Shown: one piece after another, positions 22,303 through 33,250 of the stretch
Numbering within the stretch: position 1 is the stretch's first letter
Layout: every line of letters starts with the position of its first letter
Assembly: GCF_910594005.1 (NCBI RefSeq)
Contig: NC_057816.1
Span: 23,701,797-23,765,796, forward strand
Length of the DNA: 64,000 nucleotides
Direction: 5' to 3'
Origin: Cervus elaphus
Lineage: Eukaryota; Chordata; Mammalia; Artiodactyla; Cervidae
Position numbers and translations under genes: made by a program
The notes under the pieces: generated by a model
Database searches by the model: none
What the model was told of the DNA's origin: nothing
The model's input: the letters and a program-made list of their open reading frames with translations, nothing else

Positions 22303-23241
22303 TTATGTTACACAAGGATGTACTCCTTGGATTAGTGCTTTTCTCAGAGCCAACTTCACATCCTTGTTTCTCAAGCTGTATATCAAAGGATTCAGGGAAG
22401 GGTTAACAATATTATTGAACAACGGAACCACAGAATCCAGCCAAGGGCTGGAGGCAGGCTGAAGATAAATAAGGATCACGGGTCCATAGAAGAGCAGGAC
22501 GGAAGTCAGGTGGGCACTGCAGGTGGAGAAGGCTCTGTGCCTGCCTCCTGAGCAGCTGATTCTCAATATAGAGATAACGATGCGAGTGTAAGAAGTGAGG
22601 ACAAGAAGGAAACACAGGAGTGCCACAACACCTACGTTGGTGACACTCACCCTGTGAGCTAGAGAGGTGTCTGCACAGGCCAGGGGCAGCACCACCGGGA
22701 TGTCACAGAAGAAATTGCCCACCTCCGTGGGGCCACAGTAGGGTAACCTAAACACAAGAAATGTGAGGACAGAGGCATGCACGCTGCTCCCCACCCAGGC
22801 GCTCAGAGTCAAGATGGCGCACACCCTGGGGCTCATGATGACCGTGTACCGCAAGGGGTGACAGATGGCGGCGAAGCGGTCATAGGCCATCACGGTGTAC
22901 AGGAAACACTCTGTGCAGCCCAGGAAGTGATACAAGAAGAGCTGGCAGGCGCAGCCCTGGTAAGAGATGGTCCGGCTTTGCCCCAGTAGGTAGAGCATCA
23001 TTTTGGGGGAACTCACGGAAGGGAAAAAGATGTCAAACACTGACAGGTTGCCCAGGAAGAAGTACATGGGGGTGTGGAGGTTGGAGGAAGTGAGGATGGC
23101 CAGGAGAATGAGCAGGTTCCCCACGAGAGTGAGCAGGTAGAAGGTGAGGAAGAAGACAAAGAGCGCGTGTTCCAGCCCCTGTGTGTGAGGGATTCCCATG
23201 AGGAGGAACTCGGTTACTGGCGTGTAATTCCTCATCTTCAT
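22303..23241 (-). CDS. Olfactory receptor, family 10 (unit A copy)
   Basis: Single-exon odorant receptor, 312 aa. Motifs: NYT glycosylation site at residue 5, GN at 41-42, LHTPMY at 55-60, MAYDRFAAIC at 118-127, SYT at 217-219, RAFSTCSAH at 236-244 and PSLNPLIYSLRN at 281-292. Two in-frame Mets (1 and 3) compete as start. The exon's acceptor AG (complement at 23254-23255) lies 12 bases before Met1, so both are possible. It differs from the B and C copies in IC3 (CSGGR for SSEGR, losing the usual Glu), in TM7 entry (VVPLFNN for MVQVLNN) and at the C-terminus, which reads PCVT after GVH. It keeps the ordinary Tyr of MAYDR that B and C have lost. Clearly related to OR10D-type receptors; the exact subfamily (10D or 10N) is not resolved. 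Confidence 0.95.
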   Translation of the reverse strand: MKMRNYTPVTEFLLMGIPHTQGLEHALFVFFLTFYLLTLVGNLLILLAILTSSNLHTPMYFFLGNLSVFDIFFPSVSSPKMMLYLLGQSRTISYQGCACQLFLYHFLGCTECFLYTVMAYDRFAAICHPLRYTVIMSPRVCAILTLSAWVGSSVHASVLTFLVFRLPYCGPTEVGNFFCDIPVVLPLACADTSLAHRVSVTNVGVVALLCFLLVLTSYTRIVISILRISCSGGRHRAFSTCSAHLTSVLLFYGPVILIYLQPASSPWLDSVVPLFNNIVNPSLNPLIYSLRNKDVKLALRKALIQGVHPCVT

Positions 23242-23499
23242 ATGTAGTCACACCTGGAAGATCAGACAGTGGTCTCACTGAGATGGGCTTTCCCCAAAAC
23301 GCTAATACCTGCACAGGATCCACGGGAAAGGGATACTATCTATATATTGTACATTAAAAACCTCTAGACAGGAGTCAGTCCAGTCCTTACTAAGTAATGA
23401 GTGACATTCAGCCATTTATTTGTCATTTGTTTCCTCAGAAGGATAAGAGATGACACAACAGGCAGAATAGTCTAGAAAGCAGAGAATAAATCCTACACT

Positions 23500-23650
23500 T
23501 GGATTTATCTGAGTTTCAACTGCAAATCTACTCCCCACTCTGTAACCCTGGACAATTTTGAAAAATAATCTCTAAGTCTCCTCTGTGTCCATGTTCATGG
23601 TATAATATATCTTATGATTCTTATGAGAATTAATGCTTTAATATATATAT
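23500..23650 (+). mobile_element. MIR remnant shared by units A, B and C
   Basis: 'ggatttatctgagttt ... gtaaccctggacaattttg ... ctctaagtctcctctg ... ttatgagaattaatgctttaata' follows the MIR order. Equivalents at about 32870-33290 (split by BovB) and 40850-40985. Confidence 0.5.
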
Positions 23651-24547
23651 AAATTCCCCAGTGTAATGGCTGCTCTTACTCTTGTTTAAAAATTCACTCA
23701 AGATGCTTATATTCTGATTCAATGCACTTTTACTCCACATGGAGTTTCTCTTCAGCTGACCTGCTCCTACAGCAGTTTGGAATCACCTATTGATTAAAAT
23801 GATTCACGGAAATGTCTTCTGCATCATCAACAGAAACAATGGAAAACTAAGAACTGTCTGGTAGGAATACACTGAGACAAGATGGAAATGATAATACTTA
23901 ATCACGAAAAGGAACCGGCACTTAGCAATAATAAAAACTGCTATCTTATTTCAATGTAACATTCAGTCTCTCAATAGAAATTATGTCTGCAATATGACAA
24001 CAAATGTCATCCCGATGAAGGTTTTTAAGGTTCAGCATCATTAATTAGGGAATATCTTAAGAAAATCCATGGAATCTGCTAAGTCAGTATCAGTCCAAAC
24101 TCAAATAGACCTAATTCCCATCCTCTCTCACCTGCCTAGGATATGTATAACCCATCAGATGAGGAGAAGAGAGTGTTCCAGAAAGAAGGCACCTACAGAT
24201 GAAAGGGCTCGAATCCAGGCTCCACATCCACCCTCCTGTTTCCTTTCCTTTAGATGCTGTGGAACATGAGGGCCAGGCTCTGAAACCAGAGAAGCTGAAC
24301 ACCCCTCTTTGTCACATTCAGTCCCTCAGGCCAACAGTGCATCTGGTCCCTGATAAAAGCAGAGGCATCCGTTCCCTGAAGAGACAACAGATGTCTTCTG
24401 TGTTCCTTTGGGCCCCACTCCCCATGTGGGATGTCTGTATAACAGAGGAAGCAATTAGAGTGGAGACTTTCTGCTCCTTCCTTCTGCCCACTGTCTCTAT
24501 CTCATTAATTCTTAGATGAAAATGTAATTACCTTAAAAAGTGAGAAA

Positions 24548-24748
24548 AACGCTAGTCACTCAGTCATGTCTGACTCTTTGCAACCCTATGGACTATAGCC
24601 CCTCAGGCTCTTCTGTCCATGGGATTCTCCAGGCAAGAATACTGGAGTGAGTTGCTATTCACTTCTCCAGGGGATCTTCCTGAATCAGGGATCGAACCCT
24701 GGTCTCACACATAGCAGACAGGTTCTTTACCATCTGAGGCACCAAAAG
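24548..24748 (-). mobile_element. Bov-tA SINE
   Basis: Antisense, near full length. It sits just past the end of homology between unit A and units B and C. Confidence 0.93.
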
Positions 24749-24876
24749 CACTTAATTATTTTCAATTTTCAAACCCCTTAGATTAACAATAACACGGGCA
24801 TTTTTATCTAGTGGAAAGCCATCCACTGCGTTCAGATTTTTGAAATTTCCCAGTGATCCTGTGTTTGGAAGAACTA

Positions 24877-25147
24877 CTGCTGCTGCTAAGTCACTTCAGT
24901 CGGGTCCGACTCTGTGCGACCCCTTAGACGGCGGCCCACCAGGCTCCGCCATCCCTGGGATTCTCCAGGCAAGAACACTGGAGTGGGTTGCCATTTCCTT
25001 CTCCAAAGCATGAAAGTGAAAAGTGAAAGTGAAGTCGCTCAGTCGTGTCCGACTCTTCGTGACCCCATGGACTGCAGCCCACCAGGTTCCTCTGCCCATG
25101 GGATTTTCCAGGCAAGAGTACTGGAGTGTGTTGCCATTGCCTAATCC
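24877..25147 (-). mobile_element. ART2A SINE with 12-base target duplication
   Basis: Antisense ART2A starting at GCTGCTGCTAAGTCACTTCA. Flanked by TTGGAAGAACTA at 24865-24876 and 25148-25159, a perfect match. Confidence 0.95.
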
Positions 25148-25391
25148 TTGGAAGAACTAGGTTTAAGAAAAAAGTTGAGAATTAGGAAAGGAACCACTTA
25201 TAGAAATAAGGCAACAATCCCATTTGGTGTCAACAAAACTGCTTTTTTCTGTAATTAGTTGTATAGTTCCCCAATATCACTTTCTCAACTGCTTCAATTA
25301 ATATCTTATCCTTTTCTAAAAACTCTTGTTTTTCATTTTCATTTTAATATCACTACTAGTCTTTATATTAGCATTCTTTAACTACGGTGGG

Positions 25392-25614
25392 TATGTGCAT
25401 GCCAAGTCGCTTCAGTCGTGTCTGTCTCTTTGTGACCCCATGGATTGTAGCCCACCAGTCTTTTCTGTGCGTGGGATTTTCCAGGCAAGAATACTGGAGT
25501 GGTTGCCATGCCCTCCTCCAGGGCATCTTTCCAACCCTGGAATCGAACCCATGTCTCCTACCTCTCCTGCATTGGCTGGCGGGTTCTTTACCACTGGTGC
25601 CACCTGGGAAGGCT
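25392..25614 (-). mobile_element. Bov-tA SINE
   Basis: Antisense, near full length, from 'catgccaagtcgcttcagtcg' to the complement of the SINE head at about 25605-25614. Confidence 0.93.
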
Positions 25615-25730
25615 TTAAGTACTGTAACTTGGTTCAATTTATGTTTTAAGAATCAGTCTACTGACTGCTGTGTAGACAAAGGATCAGAACAGACAAAGGT
25701 AGAATTAGGTAGGGCTGTGAGCACACTAGG

Positions 25731-25970
25731 CTTCCCTGGTAGCTCAATGGTAAAGATTCCGCCTGCAATGCAGGAGCCGCAGGAGACCCAGATTCAGTCC
25801 CTGGGTGGGGAAGATCCTCTGGAGAAGGAAATGGCATCCCATTCCAGTGTTCTAGCCTGGAGAATCCCCATGGATAGAGGAGCCTGGAGGGCTGCCGTCT
25901 ACGGGGTCCTTGCTACGGTCCATGGGGTAGCAAAGAGATGGACACAACTGGAGCGACATAGCACGCACGT
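25731..25970 (+). mobile_element. Bov-tA SINE with internal duplication
   Basis: Sense copy from GGCTTCCCTGGTAGCTCAAT. The 'gctgccgtctacggggtc' block is followed at once by a second version, 'gctacggtccatggggtagc' (about 25891-25933), giving a small internal duplication. Confidence 0.92.
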
Positions 25971-26000
25971 GAGCATGTTATTTTTAATGGCCATTCAGAG

Positions 26001-26134
26001 AAGGAAATGGCAACCCACTCCAGTGTTCTTGCCTGGAGAATCCCAGGGACAGAGGAGCCTGGTGGGCTGCTGTCTATGGGGTCACACAGAGTCAGACACG
26101 ACTGAAGCGACTTAGCAGCAGCAGCAGCAGCAGT
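26001..26134 (+). mobile_element. ART2A half-element
   Basis: Sense, 5'-truncated copy ending in GCGACTTAGCAGCAGCAGCA with a CAG-repeat tail. Confidence 0.93.
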
Positions 26135-26689
26135 GAAATAAGCACATGGATCTACTTAAAATGTTATAGCTAAGATTCCTTTGATATAATACAAAATGCA
26201 CAAAAGTGGCAATGCTTTAAGTGTTTACAACATTCTAATCATCATTGTCTTTTATTCATGCTAAGGAATTCAGAAGAAACTTCTGTCTTTATGGTTTTGA
26301 AATCACAATTACTTCTTACTGAGAATATCCTACTTTTCTTTTTCAGCCAAACTCTTCAAGGACTCTTTATTTCATCCTTGCACCAATCATATGAGCAGAC
26401 ATCATTTTCTTTTCGAAGATAAAAATAAGGCTGGAAAAGTTTAAATAATTATCAAATTTCACTCCAAAAGTCAATCACAGAACTTGGATTTGAGTGTCAG
26501 CCTGTATGCATTTAAAACTTATGTCCATTGCTAACAAAATGGAATGAATAATTTTAGTCTTAATTTTAAAAATAAATATATTATAGTCTTATATTTCTAC
26601 TCATTTTCTTATTCGTTCCTTTTGTTTTCAAAATGAAGGTGATGAATGAAATCATCATAAAAGCTTAAAATTTTTTGACAAGCAATGAT
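26135..26689. other. Non-coding stretch, nothing recognised
   Basis: AT-rich, no recognised gene. A MIR-like run at about 26390-26500 is too weak to call. Confidence 0.4.
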
Positions 26690-27130
26690 TTCTTTAATAT
26701 TTTAAACAGTTTTATGGAGATATAATGTCTATGCCATAGAATACCCACTTAAAGTTACAACTCAATGAGAATATATTTACAAAGAATATGTACTTACAGA
26801 GATATGCAACCATCACCACAGGCTAATTTTAGAACTTTTCCTTCATATTAAAAAGAAGTGTCCATTTCTAGTCATTTCCATCGATATCCCAAACTCTAGG
26901 CAACTATTAATCTATTTTTGGTCTCTATGAATTTGCCTTTTTTGATTATGTTTTACAAGTGTAGTCACAAATTATGTGTTCTTTTTGTCTGGTATCTTTC
27001 ACTGAATGTGTTTTTGAGATTGCTCTCTGCTGTTGCATGTATCAGTATTTTTAAAGTTCCTTCATTTTGGTGAGCAATATTTTATCATATGGATATTTTT
27101 ATGTCCTGAATGATAAAGTAAGATTCCAAC
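26690..27130 (-). mobile_element. Old L1M 3' region, antisense
   Basis: Shows the L1 3' order in reverse: 'tatggagatataatgtc', 'gcaaccatcaccac', 'caactattaatctatttttggtctctatgaatttgcc' and 'ctggtatctttcactgaatg'. Diverged. Confidence 0.75.
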
Positions 27131-28224
27131 TTTATTCCTAGTACCTGCAGACCCCTAAAAGATTATTGGTGTAACGAGAAATATTTTGCATATCTCAAAA
27201 TCATCATCACGAATATCCAGTAGAAACTGAATTATTTTGGATTGTCACATATTAAACAGTTCAGAATGTCAATTCTGAATTTATATATATATTATAGTCA
27301 CAGTTTTTATTATTTTGCTTCAGCTTGTCATGTCAACTTCTTTACTATGAAAATCAGTGCTGTATTAATGAAAATCAGACCAGCTCTGAAATATTTTGTA
27401 ATTAGTAATGTGCCCTACTCTTCCTTTTTCAACTGCCCTTTCTATAAATTGAGTATTTTACTTTGCATCTAAGTAATAAAAAGAATTCTTCAAGGAGTTT
27501 GTGTATTTCATAATCAGTATCCCTATGACTCATTAAAACACATGCATTAGGAGAAGACATAAGCCACAGTGAGCCTTATATGTACTATCTCATTTCAACT
27601 TTCAGAAATGCTATTCTTGGCAAAATCACAAGAAATAAAAGAACAGATAACCTAATAGCCCCCAATTTTACTGTTCTTTGTGTTATTCCTAAATTTTCCA
27701 TATCATTAATTTATTCAATAAGTATCCACGATGAAATGCATTTGTCACCCAGACAGATTAAATTAGCTTCACAATACATTCACTTTCAAAACACTTATAC
27801 ATATATACATATATATGAAATTTATGAATTTATGAACATATGACTTATACATGAGTAAGAGTATATAAATTTGCAAGGACAAATAAAACACCATATTTAC
27901 TAGCATGTATGAGTTAGTAGGTTAACATTGTTTTCCAAACAGTAAAATTTTACATTCAAAGCAAAATACTCTCTTAGGAGACTGTTAGTGAGTGCAAAGT
28001 TAAAGCAGTGTTAACTATATGATTATAACCAAGGGTTCTCCTACTACAATAATTTGCCACACTTTTCATTACTGTATCAGTATACTTGTCAAACAATCTG
28101 AAATGCCTTTGTCAGCTGGTATTCTCTTTTCCATGGACACTAGAGATACACTATCCATTTGTTCAACAGCTTTATGAAGGGACAAGCTACATATCATAAA
28201 AATCAACTCTTGTTAAAAACACAA
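27131..28224. other. Non-coding stretch, nothing recognised
   Basis: AT-rich. Open frames at 27242-27472 and 27580-27843 lack domain features. Confidence 0.4.
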
Positions 28225-28670
28225 TTTAATTATTTTTTTAAATTTACAGAGTCATGCAAACATTGTCAAAATTCTGATCATTTCCGTCACCCAAAAGTTT
28301 CCCTGGGATCAATTTGCAATTAATTCCCATTCCCACTCCCCTCCCCAGGAAGCTAACCACTAATTTACTCTTTGTCTCTGTAAATTTGTCTTTTCTAGGC
28401 ATTTCATACATATGGAATGATACAACATGTGTTCTTTGAACCTGGCTTCTTTCCCTTAGCGTAATGCTGTTGAGGTTCATCCATACTATATCACACAAAA
28501 ATAGTTTGTCGGAGACTTTTTCTTGCCAATAGTATTCCATAGCATAAATACATTATATTTAGTTTATCCTTTCACTAGACATTCAAGACATTTCTACTTT
28601 TGAGTATTATGAGTAACACTCCTATGAACAATCACATGAAAATCTCCCTATGGATCCACTTCCTTTTCAT
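28225..28670 (-). mobile_element. Old L1M 3' region, antisense
   Basis: Same L1 3' order as at 26690, here with 'ctaaccactaatttactctttgtctctgtaaatttgtc' and 'cttcccttagcgtaatgctgttgaggttcatccat'. A separate copy, not part of the A/B/C block. Confidence 0.75.
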
Positions 28671-29340
28671 CTACTATCCAAGACTGTATATTTTTTTCTG
28701 AGATTTTGATCAAATCATCATAACATCTTCTGATATCAGTGATAAGCCTCATAAAATCAAACTAAATTGTAGAACGTTTTTGTAGACATCCAATCCCTTC
28801 CATCAAATGTTTATTCTCATTATGTTCTATTTCAAGCGATGCTATTTTCCTGAGTCTTAGTTCAGCCTACTGTGGGTGCTCTATATGCACAGTGTACGTA
28901 AGGACATATCTAATAGCTTTCAGAATTGAGGTTTTTCAAAATAACTTAAAGGCACAACAATTCTTCGGAAATCGAAATATCTCTCGTCAAAATGGTAGCT
29001 CTCACTGTGCTGAAAGTCAAGCTGCTCCCTACCCTTCCCCTACATTACTTTACATTCTACAACGGCAGATGTAGAAGGGCACCTCCATGCCTACCGTGTT
29101 TGCTAACAATTGGGCTCTCAGGCCACCATGTGGTTTGAGAACTGATAATCCATCTACTGCTAGTGTAGGGTATATGACCCATGTCAAGACAGAAGAAAAA
29201 GGGAAATCTGAAATAAATGCTTGAGGGAAAATTCTAGAGACAGAACAAAAGAGATATCAATTGTATTCACTGGGTGTGGGGGCGGGGGAGATGAAGAAAC
29301 ATTATTTGGCCACAGATCTAAGCTTTCAAAAAAAATGTTA
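28671..29340. other. Non-coding stretch, nothing recognised
   Basis: No gene or named repeat recognised. Confidence 0.4.
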
Positions 29341-29459
29341 CAGGACCTTCGTGGTGGCACAGTTGTAGAGTCCACTTGCCAATGCAGGAGACACAGGTTC
29401 GATCCCCGGCCCAGGAAGATTCCACATGCTGCAGAGCAGCTGAGCTCGTCGGCCACAAC
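29341..29459 (+). mobile_element. tRNA-derived SINE (CHR-like) at the left edge of unit B
   Basis: GACCTTCGTGGTGGCACAG, then AGGTTCGATCCCCGGC (a Pol III B box) and the 'gcagagcagctgagc' part, typical of the cetartiodactyl CHR-type SINE group rather than Bov-tA. Homology of unit B with unit C begins right after it. Confidence 0.7.
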
Positions 29460-30360
29460 TGAAAATGATCCAAATACATTCTGTCTATAGGAGACACAGT
29501 TCAGAATAGAAAGATATAAACAAAAAGAAAATAAAAGCATAGAAAAAGAGATGTCATGCTAACATCCACCACAGGGAAGCTGAAGCGGCAGGACTAATAG
29601 ACAAAACAGACTTTAAAACAAAAAATGTTACTAGAGATAAAAGGGAACATTTTATAATGATAAAAGGGTTGATCTATTATGAAAATAGAACAATTGTAAA
29701 CATATATGTATTTAATAACATGTAGCGACCTTAGAAAACCAAAGTAACTAGGGAAATTCAGGCCACATAAGAAGTTCGTGGTTCAGTGAAAAAGACTCCC
29801 ATCTGCCAATGCAGGAGACACGCGATCTATCCCTGGGTTTGGAAGATGGCCTGGAGGAGGAAATGGCAACCCAGTCCCGTATTCTTGCCCAGGAAATCCC
29901 TTGGACAGAGGAGCCTGGCAGGCTGCAGTTCATGGGGTCGCAAAAGAGTCGGACACGACTTAGCAACTAAACAACAGCAAAGATAAGAAGTGGGAAAAAA
30001 AACAAAAACCAGAACCTACTACTACATGTTTGAACCTTGAAAACATTATGCTAAGTTAAGAAGACAGCCTCAAAAAAATAAGCATTATAGAATTCTATTT
30101 ATATAAAATCTCAAGAACAAGCAAATCTGTAGATACAGAAAGTAGATTAAGTTGCTTACAGCTGAAGGTGATAGGGGTAATAAGATGATAGCTACAAGGT
30201 ATAGGATACCTTTTTCTGATGGTAAAAATGTTTTAAAATTGGCCATAGTGATGGTTGCATAGATCTTTGAATATAATAAAAAAAAACATTGACTTGTACA
30301 CTTTAATTGGGTGAACTATTTGGGCCATGAATTATCTCAGTAAAATTAGTTTAAAAATTG
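29460..30360 (+). mobile_element. L1M remnant, unit B copy
   Basis: Paralogous to 20560-21210 in A and 37350-38160 in C: endonuclease-start segment, then L1 3'UTR ending 'cagtaaaattag'. The ORF1 part seen in A is outside this copy. A Bov-tA at 29768-29980 interrupts it. Confidence 0.8.
29768..29980 (+). mobile_element. Bov-tA SINE, unit B only
   Basis: Sense copy with CCATCTGCCAATGCAGGAGA, core and 'gagtcggacacgacttagc' tail. Absent at the equivalent places in A and C. Confidence 0.92.
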
Positions 30361-30404
30361 TGGCAATTGAAATTACTTGATACACTATTAAAATAAGAAA
30401 AGAT

Positions 30405-30468
30405 TATATATATATATATATACATATGTATATATATATACAACTGTATACATATACATATGTAAATA
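30405..30468. repeat. AT/TACATA microsatellite
   Basis: Runs of AT with TACATA variants. Units A (21255-21300) and C have shorter related stretches. Confidence 0.85.
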
Positions 30469-30469
30469 G

Positions 30470-31070
30470 GTATATTCATGATGTACATTTAGATTACATC
30501 ATTATAAACAAGAATTCAGAAATTTTAGTTCCAATTTAGTCATTAATGAGAGAGATAGGAGAAATGTCAGAATGTTAATGGTGATTATCATTTTTGTGGT
30601 AGGGTTAATTTGTAATTTCTAGTCACTTTACTTTTTTACAGTTTTCCTATTTTCTTCAAACCTATTTATTTACATGAGGAAAAAGAAGATTATTATTGCT
30701 GAAGTGCTAGGAATTTTGGAACTCACACTCAGTCTTTGATTTAATGGAAGAAAATCTGCAGTCACTGTTACAGAATTAAAACTACTGTTGTTAAGAACAC
30801 ATACTTCCCTAAGACTAGAGGATCTATGAAACACATACTAGTAGGTATGTGGATATCATCTGGTTTCTGAAATGTAACCAAAATTCTTTATATCAGACTT
30901 AGGTACATAACACTCCTCACAACATAGATGAAAAAAGTGATGAAAATTAATGGAATGGAACAAACTGAATAGACTACAGATTTTTTTTTTAATTGGAGAA
31001 TGCTTCATGTAAGTTGAAAAGACGTTCCTAGAAAAGTGGGCATTTGTGCTATACTTCTGACAATACAAAG
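30470..31070. other. Unit B intergenic segment
   Basis: Homologous to about 21300-21890 in A and 38690-39270 in C. No gene seen. A MIR remnant follows the SINE at about 31340-31540. Confidence 0.6.
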
Positions 31071-31284
31071 CTTTCCAGGTGACAGTGGTAAAGAATCCTC
31101 CTGCCAATGCAAGAGATGCAACAGCCCTGGGATCAATCCCTGGGTCGGGAAGATCCCCTGGAGTAGGAAATTGCAACCCACTCCAGCATTTTTGCCTGGA
31201 AACATCCGTGAATAGAAGAGCCTGGTGGGCTATGGTCCATGGGGTTGCAAAGAGTCAGACATGACAGGATACCCCCACACACTT
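31071..31284 (+). mobile_element. Bov-tA SINE with 16-base target duplication, unit B only
   Basis: Flanked by TTCTGACAATACAAAG (31055-31070) and TTCTGACAATACAGAG (31285-31300), one mismatch. A and C have a single related copy at about 21891-21908 and 39268-39285, so the insertion followed the duplication. Confidence 0.95.
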
Positions 31285-31691
31285 TTCTGACAATACAGAG
31301 GAAGCATTATTAGCACAAAGTTAAAACCCTAGCAGCCACAGTCCTACCTAGCTCAGCAACCTTCTATCTCTGTGATACTGCAAAAGTCTCTTAACCTTCC
31401 AGTGCCTTCATATCCTCCTCTGTAAATTGGGATAATACCTACTCCATGTGATAATTATCCTAATAACATATATCAGTAGTTATAAAGTGCATAGAGGAGT
31501 GCTTAGCCCATGATAAGTGCTGTAAAAGATTTTGCTCAATAAAAATTATATAAATATATACATGCTAATCACACACAAAAAAAATCCATTCAAATTGTTT
31601 AGCAGTCACACCAACGCTAAGACACTAGTCATCCCCGATAAACACAAGGCAAATTTATAAGCACAGGTACTGATAGAGAAGCTTACACTCC

Positions 31692-32621
31692 TCAGGTATG
31701 TACTCCCTGGATTAGTGCTTTCCTCAGAGCCAACTTCACATCCTTGTTTCTCAAGCTGTATATCAAAGGATTCAGGGAAGGGTTAACAATATTATTCAAC
31801 ACCTGAACCATAGAATCCAGCCAAGGGCTGGAGGCAGGCTGGAGATAAATGAGGACCACGGGTCCATAGAAGAGCAGGACGGAAGTCAGGTGGGCACTGC
31901 AGGTGGAGAAGGCTCTGTGCCTCCCTTCTGAGGAGCTGATTCTCAATATAGAGATAGCGATGCGAGTGTAAGAGGTGAGGACAAGAAGGAAACACAGGAG
32001 TGCCACAACACCTACGTTGGTGACACTCACCCTGTGAGCTAGAGAGGTGTCCTCACAGGCCAGGGGCAGCACCACCGGGATGTCACAGAAGAAATTGCCC
32101 ACCTCCGTGGGGCCACAGTAGGGTAACCTAAACACAAGAAATGTGAGGACAGACGCATGCACGCTGCTCCCCACCCAGGTGCTCAGAGTCAAGATGGCGC
32201 ACACCCTGGGGCTCATGATGACCGTGTACCGCAAGGGGTGACAGATGGCGGCGAAGCGGTCACAGGCCATCACGGTGTACAGGAAACACTCCGTGCAGCC
32301 CAGGAAGTGATAAAAGAAGAGCTGGCAGGCGCAGCCCTGGTAGGAGATGGTCCGGCTTTGCCCCAGTAGGTAGAGCATCATTTTGGGGGAACTCACGGAA
32401 GGGAAAAAGATGTCAAACACTGACAGGTTGCCCAGGAAGAAGTACATGGGGGTGTGGAGGTTGGAGGAAGTGAGGATGGCCAGGAGAATGAGCAGGTTCC
32501 CCACGAGAGTGAGCAGGTAGAAGGTGAGGAAGAAGACAAAGAGCGCGTGTTCCAGCCCCTGTGTGTGAGGGATTCCCATGAGGAGGAACTCGGTTACTGG
32601 TGTGTGATTCCTCATCTTCAT
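31692..32621 (-). CDS. Olfactory receptor, family 10 (unit B copy)
   Basis: Single-exon odorant receptor, 309 aa. Motifs: NHT glycosylation site at residue 5, GN at 41-42, LHTPMY at 55-60, Cys97, MACDRFAAIC at 118-127, loop cysteines 169, 179 and 189, SYTR at 217-220, RAFSTCSAH at 236-244 and PSLNPLIYSLRN at 281-292. The DRY region reads CDR instead of the usual YDR, shared with the unit C copy. Met1 or Met3 may start; the acceptor AG is the complement of 32634-32635. The protein differs from the unit C receptor at only three residues (6, 148 and 280), and the coding DNA is far more alike than the flanks, which suggests gene conversion. Predicted odorant GPCR of sensory cilia; ligand unknown. 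Confidence 0.95.
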   Translation of the reverse strand: MKMRNHTPVTEFLLMGIPHTQGLEHALFVFFLTFYLLTLVGNLLILLAILTSSNLHTPMYFFLGNLSVFDIFFPSVSSPKMMLYLLGQSRTISYQGCACQLFFYHFLGCTECFLYTVMACDRFAAICHPLRYTVIMSPRVCAILTLSTWVGSSVHASVLTFLVFRLPYCGPTEVGNFFCDIPVVLPLACEDTSLAHRVSVTNVGVVALLCFLLVLTSYTRIAISILRISSSEGRHRAFSTCSAHLTSVLLFYGPVVLIYLQPASSPWLDSMVQVLNNIVNPSLNPLIYSLRNKDVKLALRKALIQGVHT

Positions 32622-33020
32622 ATCTAGTCACACCTGGAAGATCAGTGGTCTCACTGAGATGGGCTTTCCCCAAAACACTAATACCTGCACAGGACCCAGA
32701 GGAAAGGGATAACATCTATATATTATACATAAAAAACTTCCAGATGGGAGTCAGTCCAGTTCTTGCTAATTAACATGCAACATCCAGTCATTTTTCATCT
32801 GTGTCCTCTGAAGGATAATAGACAGCACAAGAGAAAGAATAGAGCAGAGGGTAGAAGATAAATGCTGCCTCAGATGTATCTGAATTTAAACGCCCAATCT
32901 AATTCCCACTGAGTGATTTTGAACGATTTAAAAAAAAAATCTCCATATCACCTCGGTATCTGGGTTAATAGTTTAATAATATCTTATGATTCTAAGATTT
33001 AATAATATCTAATGATTCTA

Positions 33021-33250
33021 CTTTGGCCACCTGATATGAAGAACTGACTCATTGGGAAAGACCCTGATGCTGGGAAAGATTGAAGGCAGGAGGAGAAGAG
33101 GATGACAGAGGATGAGATGGCTGGATGGCACCACCAACTCAACGGACATGAGTTTGAGCAAGCTCCAGGAGTTGGTGGTGGACAGGGAAGCCCTGGCGTG
33201 CCGCAGTCCCTGGGGTCACAAAAAGTCAGACATGACTGAGTGACTGAACT
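33021..33250 (+). mobile_element. BovB LINE 3' end, unit B only
   Basis: 5'-truncated BovB, from 'ctttggccacctgatatgaag' to 'gactgagtgactgaact'. Flanked by TGATTCTA at 33013-33020 and 33251-33258. A and C lack it. It splits the shared MIR remnant. Confidence 0.93.

Larger units (their letters stand above)
18500..24530. repeat. Segmental duplication unit A
   Basis: Shares L1M remnant, intergenic sequence, OR exon and upstream flank in the same order with unit B (29460-34200) and unit C (36183-41850). Unit A alone carries the 230-base repeat copy, an ART2A at 19353 and a young L1 end at 19944. Confidence 0.9.

Noticed and set aside
22777..22989. 70-codon plus-strand frames opposite the receptor exons (also at 32157 and 40138)
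   Set aside because: Antisense shadows of the GC-rich TM3 region; they are conserved only because the receptor strand is conserved.
25387..26115. 242-codon plus-strand open frame
   Set aside because: It runs through three SINE copies; the protein is a translation of Bov-tA repeats.
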